Source: an uncultured Rhodopila sp. (GTDB lineage Bacteria > Pseudomonadota > Alphaproteobacteria > Acetobacterales > Acetobacteraceae). Taken from it: a stretch of 64,000 bases of DNA. The position numbers and the translations under genes were made by a program. This document shows positions 24,768 through 34,668 of this stretch, one piece after another (position 1 is the first letter of the stretch; every line of letters begins with the position of its first letter). The stretch lies in NCBI RefSeq assembly GCF_903915725.1, contig NZ_CAIWTY010000106.1:231780-295779 (forward strand), in the 5' to 3' direction. The notes beneath the pieces are model-generated. The model saw nothing but the letters and a program-made list of their open reading frames with translations. It had not been told where the DNA came from and did not search any database.

Positions 24768-26999
24768 ATGCCGACCGATCCGACTATCATCTATACGCTC
24801 ACCGACGAAGCGCCGCTGTTGGCGACCTACGCTCTTCTGCCGATCATACGCACCTTCACCACGCCGGCGGGCGTGCGGGTCGAGGAGAGCGACATCTCCG
24901 TCGCCGCACGGATACTGAGCAGTTTCCCGGACTACCTCACGCCGGAGCAGCGGGTGGCCGATACGTTGACCGAATTGGGCCGCAAGACGCTCGAACCCGA
25001 CGCCAATATCATCAAGCTGCCGAATATCAGCGCGTCGGTGCCGCAGCTTCAGGCGGCGATCAAGGAACTGCAGGCCAAGGGCTACAAGGTCCCCGACTAC
25101 CCCGGCGACCCGAAGACCGACGAGGACAAGGCCATCCGGTTGCGCTACGCACGGTGCATCGGTTCGGCGGTGAACCCGGTGCTGCGCGAAGGCAACTCCG
25201 ACCGCCGCGCACCGCGCGCGGTGAAGGAGTATGCCCGCAAGAACCCGCACTCGATGGCGGAATGGGCGCAGGCGTCGCGCACCCACGTTTCGCATATGCG
25301 CAGCGGCGACTTCTACCACGGCGAGAAGTCGATGACCTTGGACCGGGCCCGCGACGTGAAGATGGAGCTGATCACCAACTCCGGCAAAACGCTGGTCCTG
25401 AAGGACAAGGTCGAGCTGCTGCCCGGCGAGATCATCGACTCGATGTTCATGAGCCGCAAGGCGCTGTGCGAGTTCTACGAGCAGGAGATCGAGGACGCGC
25501 ACAAATCAGGCGTGATGTTCTCGCTGCACGTCAAGGCCACCATGATGAAGGTGTCGCATCCCATCGTGTTCGGCCACTGCGTGAAGATCTTCTACAGGGA
25601 CGCGTTCGAAAAACACGCCGCGCTGTTCGAGAGTCTTGGCGTCAACGTCAACAACGGCATGGTCGATCTGTACGACAAGATCGCCAAGCTGCCCGAATCC
25701 CAGCGGGACGAGGTCATGCGCGACCTGCACGCGTGCCTGGAGCACCGGCCGGAACTCGCGATGGTCGATTCGGCCAAGGGCATCACCAACTTCCATTCGC
25801 CCAGCGACGTCATCGTCGACGCGTCGATGCCGGCGATGATCCGGGCCGGCGGCAAGATGTATGGCGCCGACGGGCGGCTCAAGGAAGTCAAGGCGGTGAT
25901 GCCGGAGAGCACCTTCGCCCGCATTTACCAGGAGCTGATCAACTTTTGTAAGTGGCATGGCGCCTTCGATCCGCGCACCATGGGCACCGTGCCGAATGTC
26001 GGCCTGATGGCGCAGCAGGCGGAGGAATACGGCTCGCACGACAAGACCTTCGAGATCCCGGAGGACGGCATCGCCAACATCACCGACCTGGCCACCGGCG
26101 AGGTGCTGCTGACGCAGACTGTGGAGAAAGGCGACATCTGGCGCATGTGCCAGGTCAAGGACGCGCCGATACGCGACTGGGTGAAGCTGGCGGTCACGCG
26201 CTGCCGGAATTCGGGCATGGAGGCGGTGTTCTGGCTGGACCCGTATCGCCCGCACGAGGCCGAGGTGATCAAGAAGGTGACCGCCTACCTGAAGGAGCAC
26301 GACACCAACGGCCTGCATATCCAGATCATGTCGCAGGTGCGCGCGATGCGCTACACGCTCGAACGCCTGGCCCGCGGGTATGACACGATCGCGGTGACCG
26401 GCAACATCCTGCGCGACTACCTGACCGACCTGTTCCCGATCATGGAGCTGGGCACCAGCGCGAAGTTGCTGTCGATCGTGCCGCTGATGGCCGGCGGCGG
26501 CATGTACGAAACCGGTGCCGGCGGTTCGGCGCCCAAGCACGTGCAGCAACTGGTGCAGGAGAACCATCTGCGCTGGGATTCGCTGGGCGAATTCCTGGCG
26601 CTGGCGGCGAGCCTGGAGGATCTCGGCATCAAGACCGGCAATGCCCGGGCGGCTATCCTGGCGAAGACGCTGGATGCCGCCACCGGCAAGCTGCTGGACA
26701 ATCGCAAGTCGCCCTCGCCCAAAACCGGCGAGCTCGATAACCGGGGCAGCCAGTTCTATCTCGCCCTGTATTGGGCGCAGGAGCTGGCGGCACAGACGGA
26801 CGACCATGCGCTGGCGGAGCACTTCGCGCCGCTGGCCAAGGCGCTGGCGGACAACGAGCCGAAGATCCTTGCGGAATTCGCCGCCGTGCAGGGACACGCT
26901 GCCGACATCGGTGGCTACTACAAGCCCGACGACGTCAAGGTGAAAGCCGTGATGCGCCCGAGCGGGACGCTCAACGCGGTGCTGGCGTCGGTGGGCTGA
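24768..26999 (+). CDS. icd: Monomeric NADP-dependent isocitrate dehydrogenase
   Basis: 743 residues, the usual length of the monomeric IDH family (about 740), unrelated in sequence to the dimeric enzymes. Hallmarks include [50 protein letters not shown] and [13 protein letters not shown]. It makes 2-oxoglutarate and NADPH from isocitrate and competes with isocitrate lyase (48.8 kb) for that substrate. No kinase/phosphatase gene is present. It stands alone with its own promoter region. Confidence 0.97.
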   Translation: MPTDPTIIYTLTDEAPLLATYALLPIIRTFTTPAGVRVEESDISVAARILSSFPDYLTPEQRVADTLTELGRKTLEPDANIIKLPNISASVPQLQAAIKELQAKGYKVPDYPGDPKTDEDKAIRLRYARCIGSAVNPVLREGNSDRRAPRAVKEYARKNPHSMAEWAQASRTHVSHMRSGDFYHGEKSMTLDRARDVKMELITNSGKTLVLKDKVELLPGEIIDSMFMSRKALCEFYEQEIEDAHKSGVMFSLHVKATMMKVSHPIVFGHCVKIFYRDAFEKHAALFESLGVNVNNGMVDLYDKIAKLPESQRDEVMRDLHACLEHRPELAMVDSAKGITNFHSPSDVIVDASMPAMIRAGGKMYGADGRLKEVKAVMPESTFARIYQELINFCKWHGAFDPRTMGTVPNVGLMAQQAEEYGSHDKTFEIPEDGIANITDLATGEVLLTQTVEKGDIWRMCQVKDAPIRDWVKLAVTRCRNSGMEAVFWLDPYRPHEAEVIKKVTAYLKEHDTNGLHIQIMSQVRAMRYTLERLARGYDTIAVTGNILRDYLTDLFPIMELGTSAKLLSIVPLMAGGGMYETGAGGSAPKHVQQLVQENHLRWDSLGEFLALAASLEDLGIKTGNARAAILAKTLDAATGKLLDNRKSPSPKTGELDNRGSQFYLALYWAQELAAQTDDHALAEHFAPLAKALADNEPKILAEFAAVQGHAADIGGYYKPDDVKVKAVMRPSGTLNAVLASVG

Positions 27000-27279
27000 C
27001 GAGGATACGGCCCGGCGGGCGCCGCATCAGGGCGCGGCCGAACCATCGCATGGCAGCCCGACCGGGAACGCAGACGGTAGTGTCCCGGTCCGCCGTGACA
27101 GCGAGTCTGCGCCTGGGCCACAACTGGAGGATGATAGGTGAGGCGCAGCGCAACCAGCAGGCTTGCGCCGCCTGGCGGTGCAGAAAGCCGCCACAGGGCA
27201 ACAATATGTGAAAAGTGCATTCTTGACGCGATACCACTATTGATACCAGATGCAGTGACTGCAACGCAGGGCATGGCCA

Positions 27280-27537
27280 TTGGCTTCCATCGAAGACCTC
27301 ATCGCCCGCATGAGGGAGAACCCGCAAGATATTCGGTTTTCCGAGTTGGAGAAGGTGTGTGACCACTTCTTTGGATCGCCGCGCAGCAAGGCCACGAGCC
27401 ACAATGTTTGCAAAACCCCATGGCCAGGTGAACCGCGCGTCAATATCCAAAGAGACAAGGACGGAAGGGCCAAGGCGTATCAGGTGAAGCAGGTTTTGCA
27501 AGCGGTTGATAAGAAAAGGGGAATGGACAGTGATTGA
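27280..27537 (+). CDS. hicA: HicA-type mRNA interferase toxin
   Basis: 85 residues starting at TTG 27280, with a weak CAGGG box about eight bases upstream. The YcfA/HicA pattern is clear: DIRFSELEKVCDHFFGSPR, KATSHNVCKTPWPGEPRVNIQ with the catalytic-type histidine, and AKAYQVKQVLQAV. HicA cleaves mRNA and is neutralised by HicB. It overlaps hicB by eight bases. Confidence 0.88.
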   Translation: MASIEDLIARMRENPQDIRFSELEKVCDHFFGSPRSKATSHNVCKTPWPGEPRVNIQRDKDGRAKAYQVKQVLQAVDKKRGMDSD

Positions 27538-27853
27538 CCACTATACCTATCGCCTTTCCTGGTCGCCGGACGACAACGAGCACGTTGCGACCTGTGCCGA
27601 GTTCCCCGGCCTTTCCTGGCTCGCGGAAGATGAGATGTCGGCATTGCGCGGGCTAAAGGTCATGATTCGCGATGTGGTTGAAGATATGCGCGCAAACGGC
27701 GAGCCGATCCCGGAAGCCTTGGCGGACAAGAAATATTCAGGCCAGATTTCCCTCAGACTGCCGCCGGATCTGCATCGCCGCCTGGCGCTTGAAGCCGCGG
27801 AAGCCCGCATCAGCCTGTCCCGGCACCTGAACCTGAAGCTGGCATCGGCTTAA
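27530..27853 (+). CDS. hicB: HicB-type antitoxin
   Basis: 107 residues from GTG 27530, which overlaps the hicA stop; an upstream ATT/ATG frame start is not needed. The N-terminal HicB fold (YRLSWSPDDNEHVATCAEFPG, WLAEDEMSALRGL) is followed by a ribbon-helix-helix DNA-binding tail (GQISLRLPPDLHRRLALEAA). Such antitoxins usually repress the operon. The toxin-first order is the common one for hicAB. Confidence 0.9.
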   Translation: MIDHYTYRLSWSPDDNEHVATCAEFPGLSWLAEDEMSALRGLKVMIRDVVEDMRANGEPIPEALADKKYSGQISLRLPPDLHRRLALEAAEARISLSRHLNLKLASA

Positions 27854-27876
27854 GAACCGATCCTGCTCTCGGCAGG

Positions 27877-27903
27877 AAGCCCCTTCAGCAGTGGCGGGGC
27901 TTT
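27877..27903. terminator. Terminator-like hairpin between hicB and the chemoreceptor gene
   Basis: AAGCCCC and GGGGCTT form a 7-bp stem around a 12-base loop, followed by only three T residues. Its position between convergent genes fits a bidirectional terminator. Confidence 0.4.
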
Positions 27904-27989
27904 GCCCGCGATGACGGCGCCGACAGCGCGAAAGTGTCAAACTCACCGCGGACTGGCATTACTTGAGCGTGCGGGTCCGCCGCGCGCCT

Positions 27990-29453
27990 TCACGCCGCGC
28001 GCACCTCGCGCAGGAACGTCTCGACCTGCAGCTTGAGAGCCTCGCCGCTTTTCGACAACCCATCCGCGGACTCGTGCACCCGGCTCGCGGTTGCCCCGGT
28101 TTCCCGCGCCGCCTCACCCACGCCCGTGATGTTGTCGGACACGTCTCGCGTCCCCTGAGCGGCGAGCACCACGTTGCGCGCGATTTCCCGGGTCGCTCCA
28201 CCCTGCTCCTGCACCGCGGCGGCAGTGCCGGCGGCGGTTTCGCTGACCTTGCCGATGGTATCGGTAATGCCATGGATCAATGTCGCGGAGGCCTGGGTCG
28301 CCTCCTGGATGGCACTGATCTGGGCGCTGATCTCCTCGGTCGCCTTGGCGGTCTGATTGGCCAGGGCCTTGACCTCGGAAGCGACCACGGCGAAGCCCTT
28401 GCCTGCATCGCCCGCCCGCGCCGCCTCGATTGTCGCGTTCAGCGCCAGCAGATTGGTCTGCCCGGCGATGTCGCTGATAATCCTGACCACATCGCCGATT
28501 TTGTCCGCCGCCTCGGTCAGGCCATTGACCTGCTCGTTCGACATCGCCGCCTGCCGCACGCTGTCCCTGATCATATCGGCGGCGTGCGTCACCTGCTGAC
28601 TGATCGCGCCGATGGAGGCGGTCAGTTCTTCCGTCGCGGAGGCGACGGTCTGCACGTTGCGGGCGGCTTCCTCAGACGCCGTCACCACGGTGCCGGTTTG
28701 CCGCGTGGCCTCCTCCGCCGTCGATGCCATGACCCTGGACGTCGATTCCAGCTCGGTCGCGGCGGCCGCGAGGGTGCTGACAATTCCGGCGACGCTGGCC
28801 TCGAACCGGCTCGACAGGTCCAGCATGGCGGTTCGTCTGGCCTCGGCGGAATGGCGCTTTTCGGCCTCCTGCCGGCCGAGGGCCTCGATCTGGGCGTGCG
28901 CGGCCTCGGCCTCCGTCAGGTTGGCGGTATTCTCGGCGATGACGCTGGCCAGATAGCCGGTCAGCCAGAACAGCGTGCCGGCCTCCACGACGACAATGGC
29001 GGCATGCAGGATGACGCGGCTCAGATCGCTGCCGCCGGCGAATACCAGGGAAGGCGCGGCGAAGCTCAGCACCAGGTGATGCACCGCGGTGACGCCCGCT
29101 GACGCCAGGACGACGTTGCGGTCACAATACGCCGCCAGCACGGCCATGACGGCAAAATAATACATGTGGATGTCGGGCTGCCAGGCCGCGCCTGCGGTTG
29201 CCGCCAGCAGCAGCGAGACCATGACCACCATGGCTACGCCCATTGCGATCCGACGCGCGGTCTCGGGCGGCCAGGTCATCCGGATCAGCGTGATAGCGGC
29301 ACCGTTGGCCGCCGCAGCGCCGCCGAGCAGCAGCGCGCCATTGCCGCAAAACCACGTCACTCCGGCGATCAGTGGCACATGCAGCCACAGCGCCGCGGCC
29401 AGCGCCGTATCCACCTTGGCGCGCAGGTGCTCGAGATCATCCGTTCGTTGCAC
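27990..29453 (-). CDS. Methyl-accepting chemotaxis protein with multi-pass membrane sensor
   Basis: 487 residues from GTG 29453, chosen because TTGGAGG lies five bases upstream; an ATG at 29492 would overlap the preceding gene. The N-terminal 170 residues have about five or six membrane segments and no periplasmic ligand domain. The cytosolic part is a classical signalling hairpin whose tip is [21 protein letters not shown], and it ends in FLREVRAA without a CheR tether. Such receptors may sense membrane-linked or energy signals. No other chemotaxis genes are adjacent. Confidence 0.9.
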   Translation of the reverse strand: MQRTDDLEHLRAKVDTALAAALWLHVPLIAGVTWFCGNGALLLGGAAAANGAAITLIRMTWPPETARRIAMGVAMVVMVSLLLAATAGAAWQPDIHMYYFAVMAVLAAYCDRNVVLASAGVTAVHHLVLSFAAPSLVFAGGSDLSRVILHAAIVVVEAGTLFWLTGYLASVIAENTANLTEAEAAHAQIEALGRQEAEKRHSAEARRTAMLDLSSRFEASVAGIVSTLAAAATELESTSRVMASTAEEATRQTGTVVTASEEAARNVQTVASATEELTASIGAISQQVTHAADMIRDSVRQAAMSNEQVNGLTEAADKIGDVVRIISDIAGQTNLLALNATIEAARAGDAGKGFAVVASEVKALANQTAKATEEISAQISAIQEATQASATLIHGITDTIGKVSETAAGTAAAVQEQGGATREIARNVVLAAQGTRDVSDNITGVGEAARETGATASRVHESADGLSKSGEALKLQVETFLREVRAA

Positions 29454-29470
29454 GTTAGCCTCCAATTGCG

Positions 29471-29785
29471 TCACTGCGATTTCAGTCCACATCCGGCTGT
29501 GCCGTTCTTCCCGAGCAGCAGCCAGGCGCCGGCCCGCCACAAACGGTCCCGGCCGCCCGTGTCGCCGGGTGCGACCAGCACGATGAATGGTGCCAGGCCG
29601 AGCCGCACGATCGCCCCGCCTTCCGCCGCCGCCCGCACCGCGCGCGCTGCGTCCCACCACGGCGGGAATACGGCTGCCACGGGTCCGCCAGCCGGACCAC
29701 CCGACAGGGCGGCGAACAAGCCGCCGGCTGCCAGGCCGGAGACGGTCAGGGCCTGGGACAGACGATGCAGCGAAAAACCGACCAT
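29471..29785 (-). CDS. Small conserved hypothetical membrane-associated protein
   Basis: 104 residues. An N-terminal hydrophobic helix ([17 protein letters not shown]) is followed by [27 protein letters not shown] and [15 protein letters not shown], a pattern I associate with short alphaproteobacterial proteins of unknown role. It is co-directional with the chemoreceptor and ends 18 bases before that gene's GTG, so they likely share a transcript. Confidence 0.6.
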   Translation of the reverse strand: MVGFSLHRLSQALTVSGLAAGGLFAALSGGPAGGPVAAVFPPWWDAARAVRAAAEGGAIVRLGLAPFIVLVAPGDTGGRDRLWRAGAWLLLGKNGTAGCGLKSQ

Positions 29786-29904
29786 GGCGCCGGATCATGC
29801 CCGCCTTTGGTTAAGGCTCCGTTAACGGCGGCGTGTTTTGCGACCAATCTGGACGAAAGCCGCCGAAGCATGGTGCAGTGCGTCGATCAATCTGGAGCAC
29901 ACGC

Positions 29905-31107
29905 ATGGCGGCGATCGACGGCGACAGACTGCTGCGCGACCTCTACGCAGTGCGCGAAATCGGCAAATACCTGACCGGCGTGCACCGGCCGACATTCTCG
30001 CCGCCTGACGTCGAGGCGCGGCATTGGCTCGCCGCGCGCCTGGCCGATGCGGGGCTTGACGCCTCAATCGACGGCATCGGCAACGTCTATGGCCGCGATC
30101 CCCGTCCGGCCCGCAAGCTGCTGATTGGCAGCCATCTGGAGACGCAGAACCGCGCCGGTTGGCTGGATGGCGTCATGGGCATCATCTACGGGCTGGAACT
30201 CGCCCGCTCGCTCGGCCGCGGTATAGACGTCGCCGCCTGGTGCGACGAGGAAGGCCATTTCGGCTCCTTCATCGGCAGCCGCTCGGCTTGCGGCATGCTG
30301 ACGGAGCAGGAGATCGACGTGTGCGCGAACCGCGAGACCGGGGTCTCGTTGCGCGACGCGCTGCGCCAGGCGGGGTTCTCCGGCCGGCCGCGGCAGAAGA
30401 TCGACCGCGGGCGCTACCGTGGCTACCTGGAGGCGCATATCGAGCAGGGCGCCGATTTGGAGGATCATCACCTGCGGCTGGGGATCGTGACGGCGATTGT
30501 CGGCAGCCGGCGCTTTAAGATCGAGTTCAAGGGCCAGCAGAACCACGCCGGCACCACCCGCATGGCGGTGCGCAAGGACGCCGGCGTCGCGCTGGTGAAG
30601 CTGGCGGCGGGAATCGAGGCGCGGTTTCCCGCCGTCGCCGGGCCGCGGACGGTGTGGACGGTGGGCGACATCCATCTCGACCCGGGCGCCGGCAACATCG
30701 TCCCGGGCGGCGCGGAGCTGATCTTCCAGTTTCGCGACACCGACCCGGAGATCCTCGACGCGTTGGAGGCGACGCTGAACGAACTGATCGCCGAAGCCGC
30801 AAGCGGGCCGTGCGAGGTGACGGTGACCTATCGCAGCGCAACCGATCCCGCCGCGATGGACCCCGGGTTCCAGTTGGCGCTGGCCTCCGCGGCGCAACGG
30901 CATGCGCCGGGGCTGCATCAGGCGATGCCCTCCGGCGCCGGGCACGATGCACAGATCATCTCGCAGATCCTGCCCTCGGCGATGCTGTTCGTGCCCAGCA
31001 TCGGCGGCATCAGCCACCACTTCACGGAGAATACGCGCGACGAGGACATCGTGCTGGGCTGCCAGGTGTTCGCGGATGCCGCGGAGGCGATCCTGGCGAA
31101 GGGGTAA
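29905..31107 (+). CDS. M20-family Zn-dependent N-carbamoyl-amino acid/allantoate amidohydrolase
   Basis: 400 residues from ATG 29905, with GGAG eight bases upstream. It has the hydantoinase/carbamoylase layout: KLLIGSHLETQNRAGWLDGVMG for the first metal ligands, WCDEEGHFGSFIGSRS, EAHIEQGADLE, the dimerisation-domain block NHAGTTRMAVRKDAG and MPSGAGHDAQ. In the commonest members the first motif is GSHLDTVPxGGxFDG, so substitution here may alter specificity. Likely substrates are N-carbamoyl-beta-alanine, N-carbamoyl amino acids or allantoate. Confidence 0.87.
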   Translation: MAAIDGDRLLRDLYAVREIGKYLTGVHRPTFSPPDVEARHWLAARLADAGLDASIDGIGNVYGRDPRPARKLLIGSHLETQNRAGWLDGVMGIIYGLELARSLGRGIDVAAWCDEEGHFGSFIGSRSACGMLTEQEIDVCANRETGVSLRDALRQAGFSGRPRQKIDRGRYRGYLEAHIEQGADLEDHHLRLGIVTAIVGSRRFKIEFKGQQNHAGTTRMAVRKDAGVALVKLAAGIEARFPAVAGPRTVWTVGDIHLDPGAGNIVPGGAELIFQFRDTDPEILDALEATLNELIAEAASGPCEVTVTYRSATDPAAMDPGFQLALASAAQRHAPGLHQAMPSGAGHDAQIISQILPSAMLFVPSIGGISHHFTENTRDEDIVLGCQVFADAAEAILAKG

Positions 31108-31112
31108 GAAAG

Positions 31113-31205
31113 CAAGGTGAGGGGCTCCGCCCCTTCGAACCCCGCCAAGGGCAGCGGCCCTTGGGTCCAGGCATGCCCCCGCGGAGGCAGGGGGCGGATC
31201 CCTGG
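31113..31205. repeat. Hairpin-rich intergenic sequence before acpXL
   Basis: Two adjoining palindromes, GGGGCTCCGCCCC and AAGGGCAGCGGCCCTT, followed by GTCCAGGCATGCCCCCGCGG. This type of GC-rich double hairpin is often repeated between genes in acetic acid bacteria and relatives. It may act as a terminator for the amidohydrolase gene. Confidence 0.5.
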
Positions 31206-31264
31206 CCTTGCTTCAGACTCCATCACCGTGATAGTGCCCCCCGACTTTCTCAGGGGCTTGCAGC

Positions 31265-31546
31265 ATGGCATCGACGTACGAAACCGTGGCGGGGATCATC
31301 TCCGACACCTGCGATATCGAACCGGACAAGATCACGCCCGACAGCCATGCGATCAACGACCTCGGCATCGACAGCCTGGATTTCCTTGATGTGGCCTTCG
31401 CCATCGACAAGGCGTTCGGCATCAAGATGCCGCTGGAGCAGTGGACGCAGGAGGTGAACGAGGGGAAGAAGACCACGGACGAATATTTCGTGCTGAAGAA
31501 CCTCTGCAAAAATATCGATGCGCTGGTCGCGGCCAAGGCCGCCTGA
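31265..31546 (+). CDS. acpXL: Acyl carrier protein, AcpXL type
   Basis: 93 residues. The phosphopantetheine serine is Ser37 in [14 protein letters not shown]; the DSLDFLD form, [18 protein letters not shown] and the long C-terminus are characteristic of AcpXL rather than housekeeping AcpP. AcpXL carries very-long-chain hydroxy acyl groups destined for lipid A in rhizobia and relatives. The three following genes complete a dedicated elongation set. Confidence 0.9.
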   Translation: MASTYETVAGIISDTCDIEPDKITPDSHAINDLGIDSLDFLDVAFAIDKAFGIKMPLEQWTQEVNEGKKTTDEYFVLKNLCKNIDALVAAKAA

Positions 31547-31579
31547 GCCTTTCGCGCAACACAGTGCAACGGTGAGCTG

Positions 31580-32053
31580 ATGCGGCTGGAATATTTCCAG
31601 ATGGTCGATCGGATCACCGCGCTCGACATCGAGGGGCGGCGGATCGTCACCGCCTGCCAGGTGCCGGAGCAGTCCCCGGTGTTCGAGGGTCATTTTCCCG
31701 GCTATCCGATCCTGCCCGGCGTGCTGATGATCGAGACGATGGCGCAGACCGGCGGCTGGCTGGTGCTGGCGATGCTCGGCTGCACCAGGATGCCGTTCCT
31801 GATGCAGGTGGAGAAGGCCAAGATGCGGTCCTTCGTCTCCCCCGGCCAGGCGATGGAAGCCGAGGCGCATTTGGTGCACGAGGGTTCGGGCTACGCGGTG
31901 GTCAAGGCGTCGATCACCGCGAGCGGGAAGAAAGTGACCGACGCCGAGATCCGCTATGGCGTCGTGCCGTTCCCGAACGACACGCTGAAGGCGGCGATGC
32001 TGGAAACCGCCCGCCGGGTCGGGCTGTCCGAGGACTATATCCATGCCGCATGA
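31580..32053 (+). CDS. fabZ: 3-hydroxyacyl-ACP dehydratase, FabZ type
   Basis: 157 residues with the hot-dog-fold motif PVFEGHFPGYPILPGVLMIE containing catalytic His38 and the downstream helix that carries the acidic residue (AQTGG). It would dehydrate the beta-hydroxyacyl intermediate on AcpXL. The stop codon overlaps the start of the next gene by 11 bases, indicating translational coupling. Confidence 0.9.
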   Translation: MRLEYFQMVDRITALDIEGRRIVTACQVPEQSPVFEGHFPGYPILPGVLMIETMAQTGGWLVLAMLGCTRMPFLMQVEKAKMRSFVSPGQAMEAEAHLVHEGSGYAVVKASITASGKKVTDAEIRYGVVPFPNDTLKAAMLETARRVGLSEDYIHAA

Positions 32054-33233
32054 CCGCGACGCGTTGATCACCGGCATTGGCCTGGTGTCCTGCCTCGGCT
32101 CCGGGGTGGAGGCGCACTGGGCGGCGCTGAACGATCCCGCCGGGTTCGCGCCGGTGCTGGACACAACCAGCTTTCCGCCGTTCGCGGTGCATCCGCTGGC
32201 GCAGGTCAATTTCGACTCGCAGATCCCCAAGCGGGGCGACCAGCGGCAGATGGAGCCGTGGCAGCGTATCGGGGTGTTCGCCGCCGGGCTGGCGCTGGAG
32301 TCGGCGGGCGTCAAAGGCGACACCGCGCTGTTGTCCGCAGCCGATTTGATCGTCGCCGCGGGCGGCGGGGAACGCGACTACGCGGTGGATGCGGCAATCC
32401 TGACCGGCTACCCGAAGGCGGCCAACCCGGACGCGTTCCTGAACGAGCATTTGCTCGGCGACCTGCGGCCGACTCTGTTCCTGGCGCAGTTGTCCAACCT
32501 GCTGGCGGGCAACATCTCGATCGTGCATGGCGTGACCGGGTCGTCGCGCACCTTCATGGGCGAGGAAGCCGCCGGGGCCGACGCGGTGCGCATCGCCTGC
32601 GCCCGGATTGCCGCCGGGCAGGCCGAGATCACCCTGGTGGGCGGATCGTACAACGCGCAGCGGCCGGATGTGCTGCTGCATTACGAGATGGGCGGCCTGC
32701 AACGGCGGGCCCCGTTCGATGGTGTCTGGGCGCGGCAGGATAGCGGCGGCGGCATGCTGCTGGGTTCCGCCGGCGCCTTCCTGGTGATCGAGAGCCGCGC
32801 TCACGCCGCAGCCCGTGGTGCCACACCGTTCGCGCATATCGCGGCGATCCGCACCGACCGCTCCCACCGCGACCCCGGGCAGGCGACTGCAAACGCCCGT
32901 GCACAGTTCGAGGCTTTGGCGCCGCACTACGATCCGGATGGCGCGGCGGTGATTTCCGGCGCGTCCGGCGTCGCTGCGATCACGACGGAGGAGCAGGCGT
33001 TCCTGGCGTCGCTCGGGCTGCCGGTGCGGGCGTCCGCGACGGCCATCGGTGCAACACTGGAACCGTCCTTCCCGGCCAGCCTGGCGTTGGCCGCTCTGGC
33101 GGTGCAGCGCGGCGCGCTGTTCGGGCCGCTGGAGGCCGCGGAACAGACGATGACGGCGCCGCTGCGGCAGGCGCTGGTGACATCCTGGGGACATTGGCGC
33201 GGCGAGGCCCTCGCCCTCGTCACCGCGGCTTAA
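32043..33233 (+). CDS. Ketosynthase-like protein lacking catalytic residues (FabF2XL position)
   Basis: 396 residues of thiolase fold, aligned end to end with the next gene's product. At the nucleophile position it reads VTGSSRTF where an active enzyme has TACASG, so the cysteine is replaced by Ser. The first catalytic histidine loop (NAHGT in FabF) reads ISGASG, and the KS..GH motif reads ATAIGATLE, so both histidines and the lysine are gone. This mirrors chain-length factors (KS-beta) of type II polyketide synthases. It probably pairs with the following intact ketosynthase. Cluster position equals that of fabF2XL in rhizobia. Confidence 0.85.
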   Translation: MPHDRDALITGIGLVSCLGSGVEAHWAALNDPAGFAPVLDTTSFPPFAVHPLAQVNFDSQIPKRGDQRQMEPWQRIGVFAAGLALESAGVKGDTALLSAADLIVAAGGGERDYAVDAAILTGYPKAANPDAFLNEHLLGDLRPTLFLAQLSNLLAGNISIVHGVTGSSRTFMGEEAAGADAVRIACARIAAGQAEITLVGGSYNAQRPDVLLHYEMGGLQRRAPFDGVWARQDSGGGMLLGSAGAFLVIESRAHAAARGATPFAHIAAIRTDRSHRDPGQATANARAQFEALAPHYDPDGAAVISGASGVAAITTEEQAFLASLGLPVRASATAIGATLEPSFPASLALAALAVQRGALFGPLEAAEQTMTAPLRQALVTSWGHWRGEALALVTAA

Positions 33234-33244
33234 GGGAGACGGCG

Positions 33245-34519
33245 ATGACACAGGATACGGATCATCTCGGCCGTCCGATCGTCGTGGTCACCGGCATGGG
33301 CGTGCTGACCTCGCTCGGCCAGGGACAGGCGGATAACTGGCAGGCGCTGACCGGGGGCGTGTCCGGCATTCGCCGAATCACGCGGTTCCCGATCGACGGG
33401 CTGCGCACCACCATCGCCGGGACGGTGGATTTCGTCCCTGTCGCGGAGATGTCGGCTCCGGCGCTGTCGCAGCGCCTGGCGGAGCTGGTGATCGACGAGG
33501 CGCTGACGGAAGCCGGCATCGGCCGGCCGGGCGACTTCCCGGGCGCGCTGTTCCTGGCGCTGCCGCCGGTGGAGATGGAATGGGCGCAGCGTTTCGCGCT
33601 GGCCGCGGCGTCGGGCGCGGATGAGATGGTGGACTACACCGACCTCCTGCGCGCCGCCGGTCAGGGCGGGTTCGAGCGGTATTACGAACGCTTCCTGTTC
33701 GGCTCCGTCGCCGAAAACCTGGCCCAGCGGTTCGGCACCAAGGGTTCGCCGATAGCGACGTCTACCGCGTGCGCGTCGGGGGGCACGTCGATCCAGCTCG
33801 GGGTAGAGGCGATCCGCCGGGGCGAGACCGATGCGGCCTTGGTGGTGGGAACGGATGCCTCGATCAATCCCGAGAGCCTGATCCGGTTTTCGCTGCTGTC
33901 GGCGCTGTCCACCCGGAACGATCCGCCGTCATCCGCGTCGCGCCCGTTCAGCAAGGACCGGGAGGGTTTCGTGATGGCCGAGGGCGCCGGGGCGCTGGTG
34001 CTGGAAAGCCTGTCCAGCGCGCGGGCGCGCGGGGCGACGGTACTGGCGGTGGTGGAAGGTTGCGGCGAGGTGGCGGACGGATTCCATCGCACGCGGTCCT
34101 CGCCCGATGGCAAGCCGATCATTGCGTGCATGCGGCATGCGCTGGTGGATGCGGGGTTGGTGGCGGAAGATGTCGGCTACATCAACGCGCACGGCACGGG
34201 CACGCCGGAGAACGACAAGATGGAGTGGGTTGGCGTATCCGCTGTGTTCGGCGAACGTGCCGGTTCCATCCCGATGTCATCGAACAAATCCATGATCGGC
34301 CATTCCTTGACGGCGGCTGGTGCGGTGGAAGCGATTTTCACCGTGCTGACGGTGCGGCACGGGCTATTGCCGCCGACAATCAATTACGATGTGCCGGACC
34401 CGGCGCTGCCGGTGGATTGCGTGCCGAATGTGGCCCGGGCGGTCGGGGTGAAGCACGCGATTTCGAATTCGTTCGGCTTTGGCGGCCAGAATGTCTGTTT
34501 GGTGATCGGGGCAGCCTGA
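33245..34519 (+). CDS. fabF: Beta-ketoacyl-ACP synthase, FabF type (FabF1XL position)
   Basis: 424 residues from ATG 33245. All catalytic residues are present: Cys176 in STACASGG, His316 in INAHGTGTP, and His353 in NKSMIGHSLTAAG with its preceding Lys. It condenses malonyl-ACP with a growing acyl chain, here probably on AcpXL. It follows the degenerate partner by 11 bases. In rhizobia an alcohol dehydrogenase and the acyltransferase lpxXL come next; here the operon ends in repeat-filled non-coding DNA. Confidence 0.93.
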   Translation: MTQDTDHLGRPIVVVTGMGVLTSLGQGQADNWQALTGGVSGIRRITRFPIDGLRTTIAGTVDFVPVAEMSAPALSQRLAELVIDEALTEAGIGRPGDFPGALFLALPPVEMEWAQRFALAAASGADEMVDYTDLLRAAGQGGFERYYERFLFGSVAENLAQRFGTKGSPIATSTACASGGTSIQLGVEAIRRGETDAALVVGTDASINPESLIRFSLLSALSTRNDPPSSASRPFSKDREGFVMAEGAGALVLESLSSARARGATVLAVVEGCGEVADGFHRTRSSPDGKPIIACMRHALVDAGLVAEDVGYINAHGTGTPENDKMEWVGVSAVFGERAGSIPMSSNKSMIGHSLTAAGAVEAIFTVLTVRHGLLPPTINYDVPDPALPVDCVPNVARAVGVKHAISNSFGFGGQNVCLVIGAA

Positions 34520-34668
34520 TCGCCGCTGCGGCACCGGCATTCGGCGCGGTGGTAGATCGTTGCGCACCTGTCGGTGGATGAATCTATGGGCGGCCGGGCT
34601 TTCGGGTTCCGGTCGTGACGCGATTTTGTCGATTCATTGCTTAAATAGTATTTTGATTTCCCTCCGCG

